From Calothrix parasitica NIES-267 (lineage in GTDB: Bacteria > Cyanobacteriota > Cyanobacteriia > Cyanobacteriales > Nostocaceae): a stretch of DNA of 64,000 bases. This document shows, in pieces, positions 1-8,860 of the stretch; position 1 is the stretch's first letter, and each line of letters begins with the position of its first letter. The stretch spans positions 5,968,123 to 6,032,122 of the forward strand of contig NZ_AP018227.1 in NCBI RefSeq assembly GCF_002368095.1, in the 5' to 3' direction. Made by a program: the position numbers and the translations under genes. A model generated the notes under the pieces. That model was not told where the DNA came from. It did no database searches and saw only the letters and a program-made list of their open reading frames with translations.

Positions 1-2
1 TT

Positions 3-260
3 CGCTTGCTGGAACCGGGCGAACAAATGACTTTAGAAAGAGTTGCCAGCACTTGCCAAATTCACTGTATTAGCAGCAACTGCTACGCAATCGAAGCAGA
101 AATAGATAATGCACCAGTTTGGCATTTATTTGACCAAGAGACTTTAGATAGTTTATTGATGAGCGCTCACCCAGATTGGCAATGCGCTCCTTCTGGTATT
201 GAGCTAGGAAGGAAATTATTATTACGCTCTTTAGAACAAGCTACAGCAATTAAAGGTTAA
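3..260 (+). CDS. Hypothetical protein, 3' portion (cut by left edge)
   Basis: I do not recognise this protein. The reading frame is open from the first bases of the window and ends with TAA, so the true start probably lies outside; a TTG at position 6 is the only early candidate and has no visible ribosome site. The visible ~85 residues contain three cysteines, a Trp-His pair and a Leu/Glu-rich C-terminus, with no membrane segment or known motif. It is followed by an 80-base AT-rich gap and a convergent gene. It is probably a soluble conserved cyanobacterial protein, with no function assignable. Confidence 0.55.
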   Translation, partial: RLLEPGEQMTLERVASTCQIHCISSNCYAIEAEIDNAPVWHLFDQETLDSLLMSAHPDWQCAPSGIELGRKLLLRSLEQATAIKG

Positions 261-343
261 TTTTTAACTAATTTTTGTTAGTGTTAGATAAATTTCTATT
301 TAATATCCGCTAATTTTAATGAATTTTAGCTTAGGGAAAAACA

Positions 344-751
344 CTATTTGCGTAATGAAAGTAATTCTTGTGGAGAAGCCAGAAGTTTAATTTTTACATC
401 CAAAATTTGAAGATTTTCATTCAAAGTAAACAACCAAGATACATTTACACCGAACCAAGGAGTTTCAACTTTACCTGCAACTTTAATTTGAGTTTGGTTG
501 TCTTCTAAAATTCTGCTAATAGCTTCACGAGGATAAGCCTTGATATCAATTGCTTCCTTGTGCAAATAACTTAAAATTGCATCTCTTCCAGTAATCCCGG
601 ATTCAAATGGGGGATGCATCACACCACTTTCTGCAAATAAGGAAGCGGTTTTTTCGTAATCGCTTCCATTTAAACTTTGAAAATACTGCTGTATCCTTGG
701 TTCGTTAATTCCTTGGATATCGATTGATTCTTTTGATTGAACTGCACTCAT
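344..751 (-). CDS. CTDH: OCP C-terminal-domain homologue (NTF2-like carotenoid carrier)
   Basis: This 135-residue protein has the NTF2-like fold of the orange carotenoid protein (OCP) C-terminal domain. Family members bind a keto-carotenoid as a homodimer and pass it to helical carotenoid proteins. Visible support: Tyr23 in a QQYFQSLN context and Trp106 in VSWLF correspond to the two OCP residues (Tyr201, Trp288) that hydrogen-bond the carotenoid ring; HPPFE and the LLASPQELL tail are also OCP-like. It lies downstream of an HCP gene on the same strand, the arrangement known for HCP4/CTDH in Anabaena. There is no cysteine anywhere in the chain, although a cysteine has been linked to redox control in the Anabaena protein. 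A generic SnoaL-like enzyme is the less likely alternative. Confidence 0.85.
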   Translation of the reverse strand: MSAVQSKESIDIQGINEPRIQQYFQSLNGSDYEKTASLFAESGVMHPPFESGITGRDAILSYLHKEAIDIKAYPREAISRILEDNQTQIKVAGKVETPWFGVNVSWLFTLNENLQILDVKIKLLASPQELLSLRK

Positions 752-1122
752 AAGATAGCCTCTATCAACTGTTTATGTTAATTATTGGAATACAAAAGCT
801 AACATCATGAAAAGCAGCCTCAGAAATAATTTTTTTTAATTTAGGTATTTCTTTGGGTAGAAAGTTGAACGAATTATAAAAAAATAATTGATTAGAGGAA
901 GGAAAAATATAGGATGCAAGAATTATGTACTCAGTATCAAAGATATTTGATAAAATCAGCTGAATTTATTTGCTGAATCAATTCTACTAAGGCTCTTGTG
1001 TTGAAACTAAATTGTTGTAAGGTGAGTAATAATCCTCACCCCACAATCTACGGTTTATGAAAATACGACGAATAATTTTTGTGTAAGAGCAGTATATAAC
1101 GGAAAATACTTAATACTGCGCT
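752..1122. other. Intergenic gap between HCP and CTDH genes, with one hairpin
   Basis: This 371-base AT-rich stretch separates two co-directional genes and holds no convincing reading frame. The one clear structure is an inverted repeat at 1015-1046: GGTGAG and CTCACC arms around an 8-base loop, extended by TTGT/ACAA. On the minus strand it falls about 77 bases beyond the HCP stop codon. It lacks a clear U-run, so it could be a 3'-end stabiliser or weak terminator. CTDH may therefore have its own promoter. Confidence 0.5.
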
Positions 1123-1641
1123 TTATGCTAAGGGGTCTACACCCATATCAGTTACAACTTTGCGAAGAACAGTAATCTGTTGACCAAAATCAAGTTCTTT
1201 GACGCTTTCTAGTACTTGAGAGCCATCGCGAGATAACTGATAGTGGGACGGCATTGGTACAACCAAACCTTTAACCATCAACTCTGATAATTCATACCAA
1301 AAAGCTAGCTTTGTATTAGCACTGAGAATACCGTAAGCACGGCAAACTTGGCTATTGTTCTTCGCAGCTAAATCACGCATTGCTTGCAACTGCTCGTCAT
1401 GAGACATTTGCTTGATTTGATTGAGCAGACCTTCTGCTAATTGCAAGCGTGCTGCACCTGTAGCAGCAGGAGTAATAGAACGTCCCATTTCGGTATACGC
1501 GAACCAAAGCACTGCTAACTGGTCATCTACCGAAAGGCTTTTGAATACATTCACAGTTGAACTTACCGCATCAATCAACTGAGTATCGTAGTCGAAAGCG
1601 TTGGAAAAACCGTTTTTTATTGAATCTGTGGAGAAAGTCAT
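1123..1641 (-). CDS. Helical carotenoid protein (OCP N-terminal-domain homologue, HCP4-like)
   Basis: All-helical carotenoid-binding protein homologous to the OCP effector domain. In the family it quenches singlet oxygen, and some members (HCP4) also quench phycobilisomes. Counting from the chosen ATG, Tyr49 in WFAY and Trp115 in LAFWYEL match the OCP carotenoid contacts Tyr44 and Trp110. Arg160 in QQITVLR matches OCP Arg155, which is needed for phycobilisome docking. I chose the ATG at 1641, which aligns with the OCP N-terminus, rather than the in-frame codon four residues upstream. The length of 172 residues fits a stand-alone domain. The CTDH gene follows on the same strand. Assignment to the HCP4 clade is inferred from the neighbour and the conserved arginine. 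Confidence 0.88.
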   Translation of the reverse strand: MTFSTDSIKNGFSNAFDYDTQLIDAVSSTVNVFKSLSVDDQLAVLWFAYTEMGRSITPAATGAARLQLAEGLLNQIKQMSHDEQLQAMRDLAAKNNSQVCRAYGILSANTKLAFWYELSELMVKGLVVPMPSHYQLSRDGSQVLESVKELDFGQQITVLRKVVTDMGVDPLA

Positions 1642-1862
1642 ATCAGGCACCATTCATTGTTTGTAAACTTTGTAGCGAACTATTAACAGCCTTGAAGGCT
1701 TGTCTGTATGTTGCTTTACCTTACACTTGCTATTTTGCATACAAACTTTACAAATTGCAAATAAAATTTACAAATAGGTTAAATAGTAAATATAAAACAG
1801 GGGATCATAATAGCCGTATATGATAGGGGTGCGCTTTTCGGGCAAATATTAAAATAAGATAA

Positions 1863-2816
1863 ATGAATCAATCATCCTCCCCAAGCAGCATACAAATTAA
1901 GGAAAAAGCGCTAGAGTTGGGATTTCATAAAGTCGGTATAGCCGCTGTAAATCTTACAGAGACTCAGGTGCAGAGATTACAAGCATGGTTAGCCTTGGGG
2001 TATCATGCCGATATGGAATGGATGCGAAATCCCAAGCGTCAAAACATAAAATTAGTTATGCCAGAAGTGCGATCGCTAATTTGTGTGGCTTTGAATTACT
2101 ATACAGAGCATCAACGACCCGAAAAAAAAGAGTACGGAAAAATTTCTCGGTATGCTTGGGGAAGAGATTATCACAAAGTAGTCCAGAAAAAATTGAAAGC
2201 GTTTTCAATTTGGTTGGAGTCATTCGGTGAAGAAATTAAAACCAGACATTATATAGATACAGGACCAATCCAAGATAAAGTTTGGGCACAGCAAGCGGGA
2301 ATCGGTTGGATTGCGAAAAACGGAAATGTAATTACAAGAGAATATGGTTCTTGGGTATTTTTAGGAGAAATTCTGACAAATTTGGAATTAACTCCAGATA
2401 CTCCTCATACCCAACATTGCGGAAACTGTACTAAATGTATTGAAAGTTGTCCTACCGATGCAATTAGAGAGCCATTTGTAGTAGATGCCAATCGCTGCAT
2501 TGCTTATCATACTATTGAAAATCGTGATGATAAATTACCTGAAAACATTGCTGAGAATATGCAAGGTTGGGTAGCTGGGTGCGATATTTGTCAAGACGTT
2601 TGTCCTTGGAATCAACGTTTTGCAAATAATACTGATATAGAAGAATTTCAACCCTACCCTGGGAATATTGCTCCCAAGCTGATAGAATTAGCCAGAATCA
2701 CAGATGAAAATTGGGACAAGCAATTTCCGGCATCAGCATTACGGCGAATTAAGCCACAAATGTTAAGAAGGAATGCCCGTGCTAATCTTAAAGCATCGCG
2801 GATACAGCGACCATAA
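1863..2816 (+). CDS. queG: Epoxyqueuosine reductase QueG
   Basis: Catalyses the last step of queuosine tRNA modification, the cobalamin-dependent reduction of epoxyqueuosine in tRNA to queuosine. The 317-residue chain has the ferredoxin-type double cluster signature: Cys186, Cys189, Cys192 and Cys196 (CxxCxxCxxxCP) and Cys240, Cys243 and Cys247 (CDICQDVCPW) for two [4Fe-4S] centres. The preceding RHYIDTGP segment is characteristic of QueG. The ATG at 1863 gives a normal family length. The stop codon is immediately followed by the ATG of the next gene, so the two are translationally coupled. The gene is divergent from the HCP gene across about 220 bases. Confidence 0.93.
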   Translation: MNQSSSPSSIQIKEKALELGFHKVGIAAVNLTETQVQRLQAWLALGYHADMEWMRNPKRQNIKLVMPEVRSLICVALNYYTEHQRPEKKEYGKISRYAWGRDYHKVVQKKLKAFSIWLESFGEEIKTRHYIDTGPIQDKVWAQQAGIGWIAKNGNVITREYGSWVFLGEILTNLELTPDTPHTQHCGNCTKCIESCPTDAIREPFVVDANRCIAYHTIENRDDKLPENIAENMQGWVAGCDICQDVCPWNQRFANNTDIEEFQPYPGNIAPKLIELARITDENWDKQFPASALRRIKPQMLRRNARANLKASRIQRP

Positions 2817-3455
2817 ATGACTCAGAAAGTAATTATTTTTGATTTCGATGGCACAATTGCCGATACAGTGGATGCGTTAGTAAATATTGCCAATAGTTTA
2901 GCTGTAGAGTTTAGTTTCGCACCGATTACTCCAGAAGAATTTTTACTACTTAAGAATTTAACTTCTAGAGAAATTTTTAAGTATTCGGGAATTCCTTTAT
3001 TTAAAATACCTTTTTTGCTAAAGAAGGTAAAAAAAGAGTTAAAAAATAAAATTCCCGAACTAAAACCGATTCAAGGAATTCCAGAAGCTTTATTAGAATT
3101 AAAGGAAAACGGTTCAAGGTTAGGTATTATAACTTCTAATTCCAAAGGTAACGTCCAAGAGTTTCTCAAAATAAATAATTTAGATAATTTCTTTGAGTTT
3201 GTCCATACCGGAGTCACGATTTTTGGGAAAACAACAATAATTAATAATGTCTTGAAGCAAAGACAGATAAAAACTCAAGAAGTTATATATGTAGGTGATG
3301 AAACCAGAGATATCGAAGCCTCAAAAAAGGCTCAGATAAAAATATGTAGCGTCACTTGGGGTTTTAATTCAGAAGAAGCATTAGCAAAACAGAATCCCGA
3401 TTTTTTAATTCATCACCCCCGAGAGTTGGTGGAAGTGGTGAAGAATATTTGTTGA
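2817..3455 (+). CDS. HAD-superfamily hydrolase (phosphoglycolate phosphatase-like)
   Basis: Haloacid-dehalogenase-type phosphatase of 212 residues. Motif I is FDFDGTIADT at residues 8-17 with the nucleophilic aspartate, motif II is the ITSNS segment near residue 103, and the late GDETRDIEAS motif near residue 161 supplies Mg-binding acids. An alpha-helical cap lies after motif I, as in phosphoglycolate phosphatase-like (Gph) proteins. The ATG directly abuts the queG stop, so expression is coupled to queG. The substrate cannot be read from sequence: phosphoglycolate or another small phosphomonoester is possible, and the link to queuosine may be purely transcriptional. Confidence 0.85.
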   Translation: MTQKVIIFDFDGTIADTVDALVNIANSLAVEFSFAPITPEEFLLLKNLTSREIFKYSGIPLFKIPFLLKKVKKELKNKIPELKPIQGIPEALLELKENGSRLGIITSNSKGNVQEFLKINNLDNFFEFVHTGVTIFGKTTIINNVLKQRQIKTQEVIYVGDETRDIEASKKAQIKICSVTWGFNSEEALAKQNPDFLIHHPRELVEVVKNIC

Positions 3456-3537
3456 GCAATAAATGGGGAGATAGGGAGACAAGGAGAAAATAATTTTATT
3501 TCCTTACAATTCACTCCTAGCTCATAGCTCCTAACTT

Positions 3538-3586
3538 TTAACCTTTGACCTTTGACCTTTGACCTTTGACCTTTAACCTTTAACCT
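3538..3586. repeat. Short tandem heptamer repeat (CTTTGAC/CTTTAAC)
   Basis: About six consecutive copies of a 7-base unit, CTTTGAC or CTTTAAC, lie just beyond the stop codon of the ABC ATPase gene. Such short tandemly repeated repetitive (STRR) heptamers are a hallmark of heterocystous cyanobacterial intergenic DNA. Related tracts occur at 5714-5790 and, unusually, inside miaA. Confidence 0.9.
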
Positions 3587-3588
3587 GA

Positions 3589-4305
3589 TTAAGATACTGT
3601 AACAGTACTCAAATCATCTGGAGTTAGATTTGAGTGTATAACTTCGCCGTCGCGGAACCAAACAATACGTTGTGTTTGACTAGCAACTTCTGGCTCGTGA
3701 GTTACCATCACCACTGTAATTCCGGTAGAATTAAGTTCAGTAAAAATATCCAGTACTTCTTGAGTTGTTTTAGAATCAAGCGCTCCGGTTGGTTCATCAG
3801 CTAAAAGTACAACGGGACGATTAACAATCGCACGAGCTATTGCTACACGTTGCTGCTGTCCCCCCGATAATTGATTCGGTTTATTATTCAAGCGTGGTTC
3901 TAAACCAACTCGTTTTAAAGCTTCAATTGCTCTATCTTTTCTTTCAGCAATAGGTACGCTAGCGTAAAGCATTGGTAGCATAACATTTTCAAGGGCTGTT
4001 AGCTGCTGCAATAAATGGAATTGTTGGAAAACAAAACCTAATTTTTTATTACGAATATGTGCCAATTGGGTATCATCCATTTGTGCAACATCCACATTGT
4101 CTAAATAATAATTACCTGACGTAGGACGGTCTAAACACCCAATAATATTCATAGCTGTAGACTTACCCGAACCGCTAGGTCCCATAATCGAGCAATATTC
4201 ACCTTCTTCTATAGCTAAATTGACATTGTTAAGCGCTTTTACTTGAGTTTCCCCACTACCGTAAATTTTAAAAATATCTTCTAAAAGAATTATTGTATTA
4301 GACAT
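3589..4305 (-). CDS. ABC transporter ATP-binding protein (MacB/LolD-type)
   Basis: ATPase subunit of a tripartite MacAB-like exporter. It has Walker A GPSGSGKS at residues 42-49, a Q-loop (FVFQQFHLL), signature LSGGQQQR, Walker B VLLADEP and a switch histidine in VMVTHEP. These are typical of the LolD/MacB lipoprotein and macrolide exporter ATPases. It is the last gene of a minus-strand set behind an FtsX-type permease and an HlyD-type adaptor. The 186-base gap to the permease is mostly a TAACTGA heptamer array. The substrate is unknown. Confidence 0.93.
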   Translation of the reverse strand: MSNTIILLEDIFKIYGSGETQVKALNNVNLAIEEGEYCSIMGPSGSGKSTAMNIIGCLDRPTSGNYYLDNVDVAQMDDTQLAHIRNKKLGFVFQQFHLLQQLTALENVMLPMLYASVPIAERKDRAIEALKRVGLEPRLNNKPNQLSGGQQQRVAIARAIVNRPVVLLADEPTGALDSKTTQEVLDIFTELNSTGITVVMVTHEPEVASQTQRIVWFRDGEVIHSNLTPDDLSTVTVS

Positions 4306-4400
4306 TTGGATTTTGGATTTTAGATTTTAGATTTTAACAGCGGATGTTTTTGTTTTAGATTCAATAAGTTAGGAGTTAGGAGTTAGGAGTTATTTATATT

Positions 4401-4484
4401 TAACTGATAACTGATAACTGATAACTGATAACTGATAACTGATAACTGATAACTGATAACTGATAACTGATAACTGATAACTGT
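4401..4484. repeat. Short tandem heptamer repeat (TAACTGA array)
   Basis: About twelve perfect consecutive copies of the 7-base unit TAACTGA lie between the ATPase and permease genes of the exporter operon. There are no spacers, so it is not a CRISPR. Scattered shorter tracts of the same unit occur near 24650, 44710 and 45000. Confidence 0.95.
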
Positions 4485-4491
4485 TCACTGA

Positions 4492-5712
4492 TTACGCGCT
4501 TCTTAGAGCAATAATTGGGTCAAGCTTGGCAGCGCGACGTGCGGGAACTACGCCGAAGAATAAACCGATTGCACCAGAAATTCCAACAGCGGAAATGATT
4601 GCTACAGTTGAGATTCCAGCTTCTAATGGACTTAAAGCTGCTACTAACATTATGCCGCTAACACCAACTGCTGTACCAACTAAGCCTCCAGCGGCTGAAA
4701 CAATTACAGCTTCAATCATGAACTGTAATAAAATATCTTGTTGAGTTGCGCCAATTGCTTTTCTTAGTCCGATTTCTTGAGTGCGTTCGGTAACGGAAAC
4801 AAGCATTATATTCATGATACCAATACCGCCAACAAACAAGGAAATACTGGCAATAGAGGCTAACATAATTGTTAACGCACCCGTTATTTGACCAACTGTT
4901 TTCTGAGCTTCTTTTTGAGAACGAACGGTAAAATCATCTTCACCAATAATTCTGTGTCGCAAACGTAATAAATTTCTAATTTGAAACTCTGCTGCATCTA
5001 CACTATCGTCATTAGTTGCGGAAACTACTAGGTAATCGAGAGCTATTCCGTAGGGAGAATTTTTTCCGATGAGTCGGTTTGCTGAAGTTGTGATCGGAAT
5101 TAATGCAGCTTCATCGTAATTAGCACCCCCCAATCCCGCACCTTTACCAACTAGAGTTCCAATAATTTGAAAGCTGGTATTTTTTATCCGTATTTGCTTT
5201 CCTAAAGGATTAGCACTACCAAAAAGTTTTTCTGCTAAATCAGCACCAAGTACAGCTACTTGATTGCTGCGTTTGATATCTATTTCGTTAAAAAAGCGTC
5301 CTTTATCAATTTCAAAATCTCGTACAAGCGGAAAACCAGGACTAGTGCCAATGATATTTACATCGGTATTTCTATTACCATAAGTAACTACATATCTTCT
5401 ATTTAATTCCGGTGCAACTTCCGCAACTGTTGGAACTTGAGTTGCAATAGCTTGAGAATCTGCCAACACCAAAGTTTTAGGGATTTCAAAGGTAATCCGT
5501 TGAGTTTCTTGATTTCCCGGAATTACAAATAATACATTAGAACCAAATGATTCCAACTGTTTATTAACAAATTTTTGTCCCCCTTCACCAATCCCAATCA
5601 TTGCAATTACTGAAGCATTACCGATAACAATACCTAGCATTGTTAGAGCGCTACGTAATTTATTTGATAGCAGAGTCTTACCTGCCATTTGTACGCTTTC
5701 TGCAAAATTCAT
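4492..5712 (-). CDS. ABC transporter permease, MacB/FtsX family
   Basis: Inner-membrane permease of a MacAB-like exporter, 406 residues. It shows the MacB layout: one N-terminal membrane helix after SNKLRSALTMLGIVIG, a large periplasmic domain (about residues 45-270) with the NPLGKQIRI and VLGADLAEKLF segments of the MacB core domain, then three C-terminal helices of the FtsX domain (about 275-400) including TERTQEIGLRKAIGA. The coding stop is 186 bases from the ATPase start, and the start is 123 bases from the adaptor stop. All three genes are co-directional. The usual length and intact motifs suggest it is functional. Confidence 0.92.
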   Translation of the reverse strand: MNFAESVQMAGKTLLSNKLRSALTMLGIVIGNASVIAMIGIGEGGQKFVNKQLESFGSNVLFVIPGNQETQRITFEIPKTLVLADSQAIATQVPTVAEVAPELNRRYVVTYGNRNTDVNIIGTSPGFPLVRDFEIDKGRFFNEIDIKRSNQVAVLGADLAEKLFGSANPLGKQIRIKNTSFQIIGTLVGKGAGLGGANYDEAALIPITTSANRLIGKNSPYGIALDYLVVSATNDDSVDAAEFQIRNLLRLRHRIIGEDDFTVRSQKEAQKTVGQITGALTIMLASIASISLFVGGIGIMNIMLVSVTERTQEIGLRKAIGATQQDILLQFMIEAVIVSAAGGLVGTAVGVSGIMLVAALSPLEAGISTVAIISAVGISGAIGLFFGVVPARRAAKLDPIIALRSA

Positions 5713-5713
5713 A

Positions 5714-5790
5714 TATTAAGGTTAAAGGTTAAAGGTCAAAGGTTAAAGGTTGAAAATTGAAGTTTAAAGGTCATAGGTTAAATATCTTAT
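5714..5790. repeat. Degenerate heptamer repeat tract (AAAGGTT/AAAGGTC)
   Basis: Imperfect copies of AAAGGTT and AAAGGTC fill most of the gap between the adaptor and permease genes. The tract is related to the CTTTGAC array at 3538-3586 read on the other strand. Confidence 0.85.
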
Positions 5791-5835
5791 AAGTTTTAAT
5801 TTATAACTCTTAATTCCTAACTCCTAACTCCCCAC

Positions 5836-7302
5836 TTACTGACTCCGTTGCTCTAACATTTTTTTAATTCTGTAATCATCTGGTGGGCTGGTAAAAATGC
5901 GATTATCTTTTTGCAATCCTTCTAATATTTGGGTTTCATTTCCGGCTTGAGAACCAATTGTCACTTCTTTAAACTTAGCTTTATTATTTTTGTCGGGTAC
6001 CAATACACCTGTTTGACCTTTTTCTGTGACGATAGCAACTGTTGGTACCCATAAGGCTTTCACTTCATCACCTAAGAAAGTCAAGTTTACATTCAAGCCA
6101 GAGCGTAATTTATCTCTGCCTGTAGTAATTGCAACTCTGACTTGAAACAATGTTACTCCTTGCTCGTTTACGGCTTCAGGAGCAATTAGACGTATATTTC
6201 CTTTAAATTTTTGGTCGGGATAGGCATCGGCAATAATCTCTACTTCCTGTCCTACTTCAATTTTACCTATGTCAGCTTCGGGGACATTTGCTAGTACTTC
6301 CAATCCTCTAGCAAGGGCAACAATCGAACTAGATGTGGCTGAGGCACTGGTGGAGGCAGATGTTGTAGGTGTTACAAATGCGCCAATATTTGCAAACTTT
6401 TGCGTGATAATACCAGCAAACGGAGCGCGAACTATTGTGTTATCTAAATTAACTTGCTCTGTTTTAAGCTGTGCTTGTGCAGCGCTAACTGCTGCTGCTG
6501 CTTGAGCAATTTCTTCGGGACGAGAGCCACTTTCCAACAATTTTAGTTGAGCGCGTGCTTCTTCTACTACTGCTTTGAGTCGAGCGATTTCTTCGGAACG
6601 ACTACCGCTTTTTAATAAAGCTAATCTTTTCTGTGCTTCGAGTAAGTTCGCTTGAGCAGTATTATCTTCGCTGACAAATTGGTCTAATTGGTCTTTTTGT
6701 ATTGCTCCTTGGGAATACAAACTTCTATAACGTCTAACTCGCTGATTGCTTAAATCTACTTTTGCTTTGATAGCGTTTACTTGTGCTTGCGCTTGAGCAA
6801 TTTCTTGAGGACGATTTCCCGAACTAGCAGCGTCTAATTGTGCTTGAGCTTGTGATAAACGAGCTTTAGCTTGACTAATTTCTTGGGGACGGGAACCAGC
6901 TTTTTGCTGGTCTAATTTTGCTTTCTGCTGTGCTAAATTAGCACGCGCTTGTAAAATTCTTGCTTGAATATCTGCACTATCCATTCTGGCAAGAATTTGG
7001 TTTTGTGTGACTTTATCACCTTGTTCTACATACAATTGAGTTACTGTACCAGGATTTTTTGGGCTGATGTTTACGTTTTGAACTGGTACAACTTTTCCGC
7101 TAGCATTCAAAAGTAAAGTGACATTTTTTTCTTCTACAGAAACAGTCAGTTCTGTTATGTCTTGCTTGTTGTTTGTTCGATTGACAACAACATAGGTAGT
7201 CGTTACACCAACAACTACAACCCCTACTGCAACAAGAGGAAAGAGCCAGCGAGGTAGTCGTTTAACTTTGCCGATTATAGGAATCTCGATGGGTGAAGGC
7301 AT
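5836..7302 (-). CDS. HlyD/MacA-family membrane-fusion (adaptor) protein
   Basis: Periplasmic adaptor linking the ABC permease to an outer-membrane channel. From the ATG at 7302 the protein has a short cytoplasmic stretch (MPSPIEIPIIGKVKR), one membrane helix, a lipoyl/barrel-sandwich part (VSPKNPG.. near residue 75), a long alpha-helical hairpin and beta-barrel domains. The hairpin contains four imperfect repeats starting SGSRPEEIAQA-like. An upstream TTG at 7389 would add 29 residues, but the ATG matches the usual N-terminus better. It is the first gene of the three-gene exporter set and divergent from the TPR gene. Confidence 0.9.
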   Translation of the reverse strand: MPSPIEIPIIGKVKRLPRWLFPLVAVGVVVVGVTTTYVVVNRTNNKQDITELTVSVEEKNVTLLLNASGKVVPVQNVNISPKNPGTVTQLYVEQGDKVTQNQILARMDSADIQARILQARANLAQQKAKLDQQKAGSRPQEISQAKARLSQAQAQLDAASSGNRPQEIAQAQAQVNAIKAKVDLSNQRVRRYRSLYSQGAIQKDQLDQFVSEDNTAQANLLEAQKRLALLKSGSRSEEIARLKAVVEEARAQLKLLESGSRPEEIAQAAAAVSAAQAQLKTEQVNLDNTIVRAPFAGIITQKFANIGAFVTPTTSASTSASATSSSIVALARGLEVLANVPEADIGKIEVGQEVEIIADAYPDQKFKGNIRLIAPEAVNEQGVTLFQVRVAITTGRDKLRSGLNVNLTFLGDEVKALWVPTVAIVTEKGQTGVLVPDKNNKAKFKEVTIGSQAGNETQILEGLQKDNRIFTSPPDDYRIKKMLEQRSQ

Positions 7303-7605
7303 AAGAGCAACGATAAATTTTGGAGAGAATTTGGGTAAGGTAAAGTGGAATATGCTGTATCTGGAACTGATAGATTGAAGCAAAGTCAAAAGTAATGAGC
7401 GTGTAAATTTTCTGCATGGTTTGGCACCAATGTTTGAATTATCTACCCTCGCGCAAGGTATTTCATATCAGAGGTAACCGAAGAAAAAAGGTTGACTTGT
7501 ATTTGTTTCATTTCTTTTATAGTAGCCTTTTGGGCTTGCATATGGCTTCATAATTAGGGTGACTTTAGTCACGATAAATTAGTTTTTGCCAAGACAGTAA
7601 CTCGA

Positions 7606-8631
7606 ATGTTAGGTACCCCAAAAATGACTGAAGATAAAAGACCAGTGATTAAGAAATTTAGCTGTCATCAACAGCCCAGATGGTTTAAGCTATCTGAAAG
7701 ATTCTTTTATTTGTGCCAAAAAGGCGGTGGTAGTGTGCCTAAACGAGTTGGGTTAATTTCCTTTCTATTTCTATGCAGCTTTTTAAGCGTATCTCCCCAT
7801 AGGGTTAATGCTCAAGCATTAGTACCTCATACAGTGCAACTTGATGCAGCCAAGTTGGAGGAGCAAGGGTTAGTTTTAGCCCAAGAAGCCGCACAGTTAG
7901 TACAATTTCGTCAGTACGAAGCAGCATTACCACGAGCGCGTTTGGCAACTCAACTTGCTCCGTCTAACGATAAAGTATGGTTCCTACTAGGGGGATTATA
8001 CTTACAATCCAGAGAGCTTGATAAAGCTATCAGTTCTTTACAAAAGGCACAGAGCCTCAATCCTAGTAATGCTGAGACTTATTTTGCCATTGGTTCCGCA
8101 AAATTTCAGCAGCAACAATATCAATCTGCTGTTAGCCAATACAAAATGGGTTTAAAAATAAACCCTAAAGATTCAGAAGGGTTATTTGATTTAGGCAATG
8201 CTTACTATATGCTGGGTAAATTACCCCAAGCTATTGTTGAGTACAGGAAATCTATTGTTCACAAGGAAAATTTTTGGCCTGCTGTTAACAATATTGGATT
8301 AATTATGTACGAGCAAGGCAACATCAAAAATGCTATGAATCAATGGCAGCAAGCTATTACCAAAGCTAACAGTGTTAAAGAACCAGCCGCCGAACCTCAA
8401 TTGGCACTAGCTGTTGCTTTATACACCAAAGGCAATCAAGCTGAACGCCAAAAGGGTTTAACTATGGGACAAGCTGCACTCCGCATCGACCAACGTTATG
8501 CCAATTTAGAGTTTCTTAAAGAAAATCTTTGGGGCAATCGTTTACTATCTGATACCAAAAAATTTCTAGAATTACCTAGCATTCAAGCAGCTTTAAATGA
8601 AGAACCCCTTGCCCAACCTACCGGACAATAG
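7606..8631 (+). CDS. TPR-repeat protein with N-terminal membrane anchor or signal
   Basis: A 341-residue protein. A basic N-terminus is followed by a hydrophobic segment (about residues 44-63, GLISFLFLCSFLSVSP) ending in a VNAQA-like signal-peptidase site, so it is probably exported. Residues ~75-270 contain about five tetratricopeptide repeats (for example the NPSNAETYFAIGSAKFQQQQY and NPKDSEGLFDLGNAYY regions), which form protein-binding superhelices. Such proteins are common in cyanobacterial thylakoid or periplasmic assembly roles, but no partner is evident here. It is divergent from the exporter operon. An alternative start three codons in (MTEDK) is possible. Confidence 0.8.
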   Translation: MLGTPKMTEDKRPVIKKFSCHQQPRWFKLSERFFYLCQKGGGSVPKRVGLISFLFLCSFLSVSPHRVNAQALVPHTVQLDAAKLEEQGLVLAQEAAQLVQFRQYEAALPRARLATQLAPSNDKVWFLLGGLYLQSRELDKAISSLQKAQSLNPSNAETYFAIGSAKFQQQQYQSAVSQYKMGLKINPKDSEGLFDLGNAYYMLGKLPQAIVEYRKSIVHKENFWPAVNNIGLIMYEQGNIKNAMNQWQQAITKANSVKEPAAEPQLALAVALYTKGNQAERQKGLTMGQAALRIDQRYANLEFLKENLWGNRLLSDTKKFLELPSIQAALNEEPLAQPTGQ

Positions 8632-8860
8632 TTTTGACTTCAGTAGTATAAAGAAACATACAAAGTATTATTTTATAGCGACTATCTGAAGCGCTATTAG
8701 TATAAGCCTTGTTTCTATTGCCAAAAAATGCATATATTAGTACAGAAATATTATGGGGAAGATGGCAGCCCAGCTTAATTGATGGGTTGAAATTTCTCGC
8801 TTGTAAGGGCAATTAGCCATCAATCATGTTTTAAATCCGACCGTATCGGTTGGGACTAAG

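Noticed and set aside
1557-1823. An 88-codon plus-strand frame over the HCP 5' end
   Set aside because: It is the shadow of the HCP gene and its promoter region on the other strand.
4401-4484. Regular repeats that might be a CRISPR array
   Set aside because: The heptamers are directly abutting with no spacers; they are STRR tracts. The same applies to the arrays at 3538-3586 and 51255-51350.
8618-8812. A 64-codon minus-strand frame between the TPR gene and the response regulator
   Set aside because: It overlaps the TPR 3' end, lacks a ribosome site and has no protein-like pattern.
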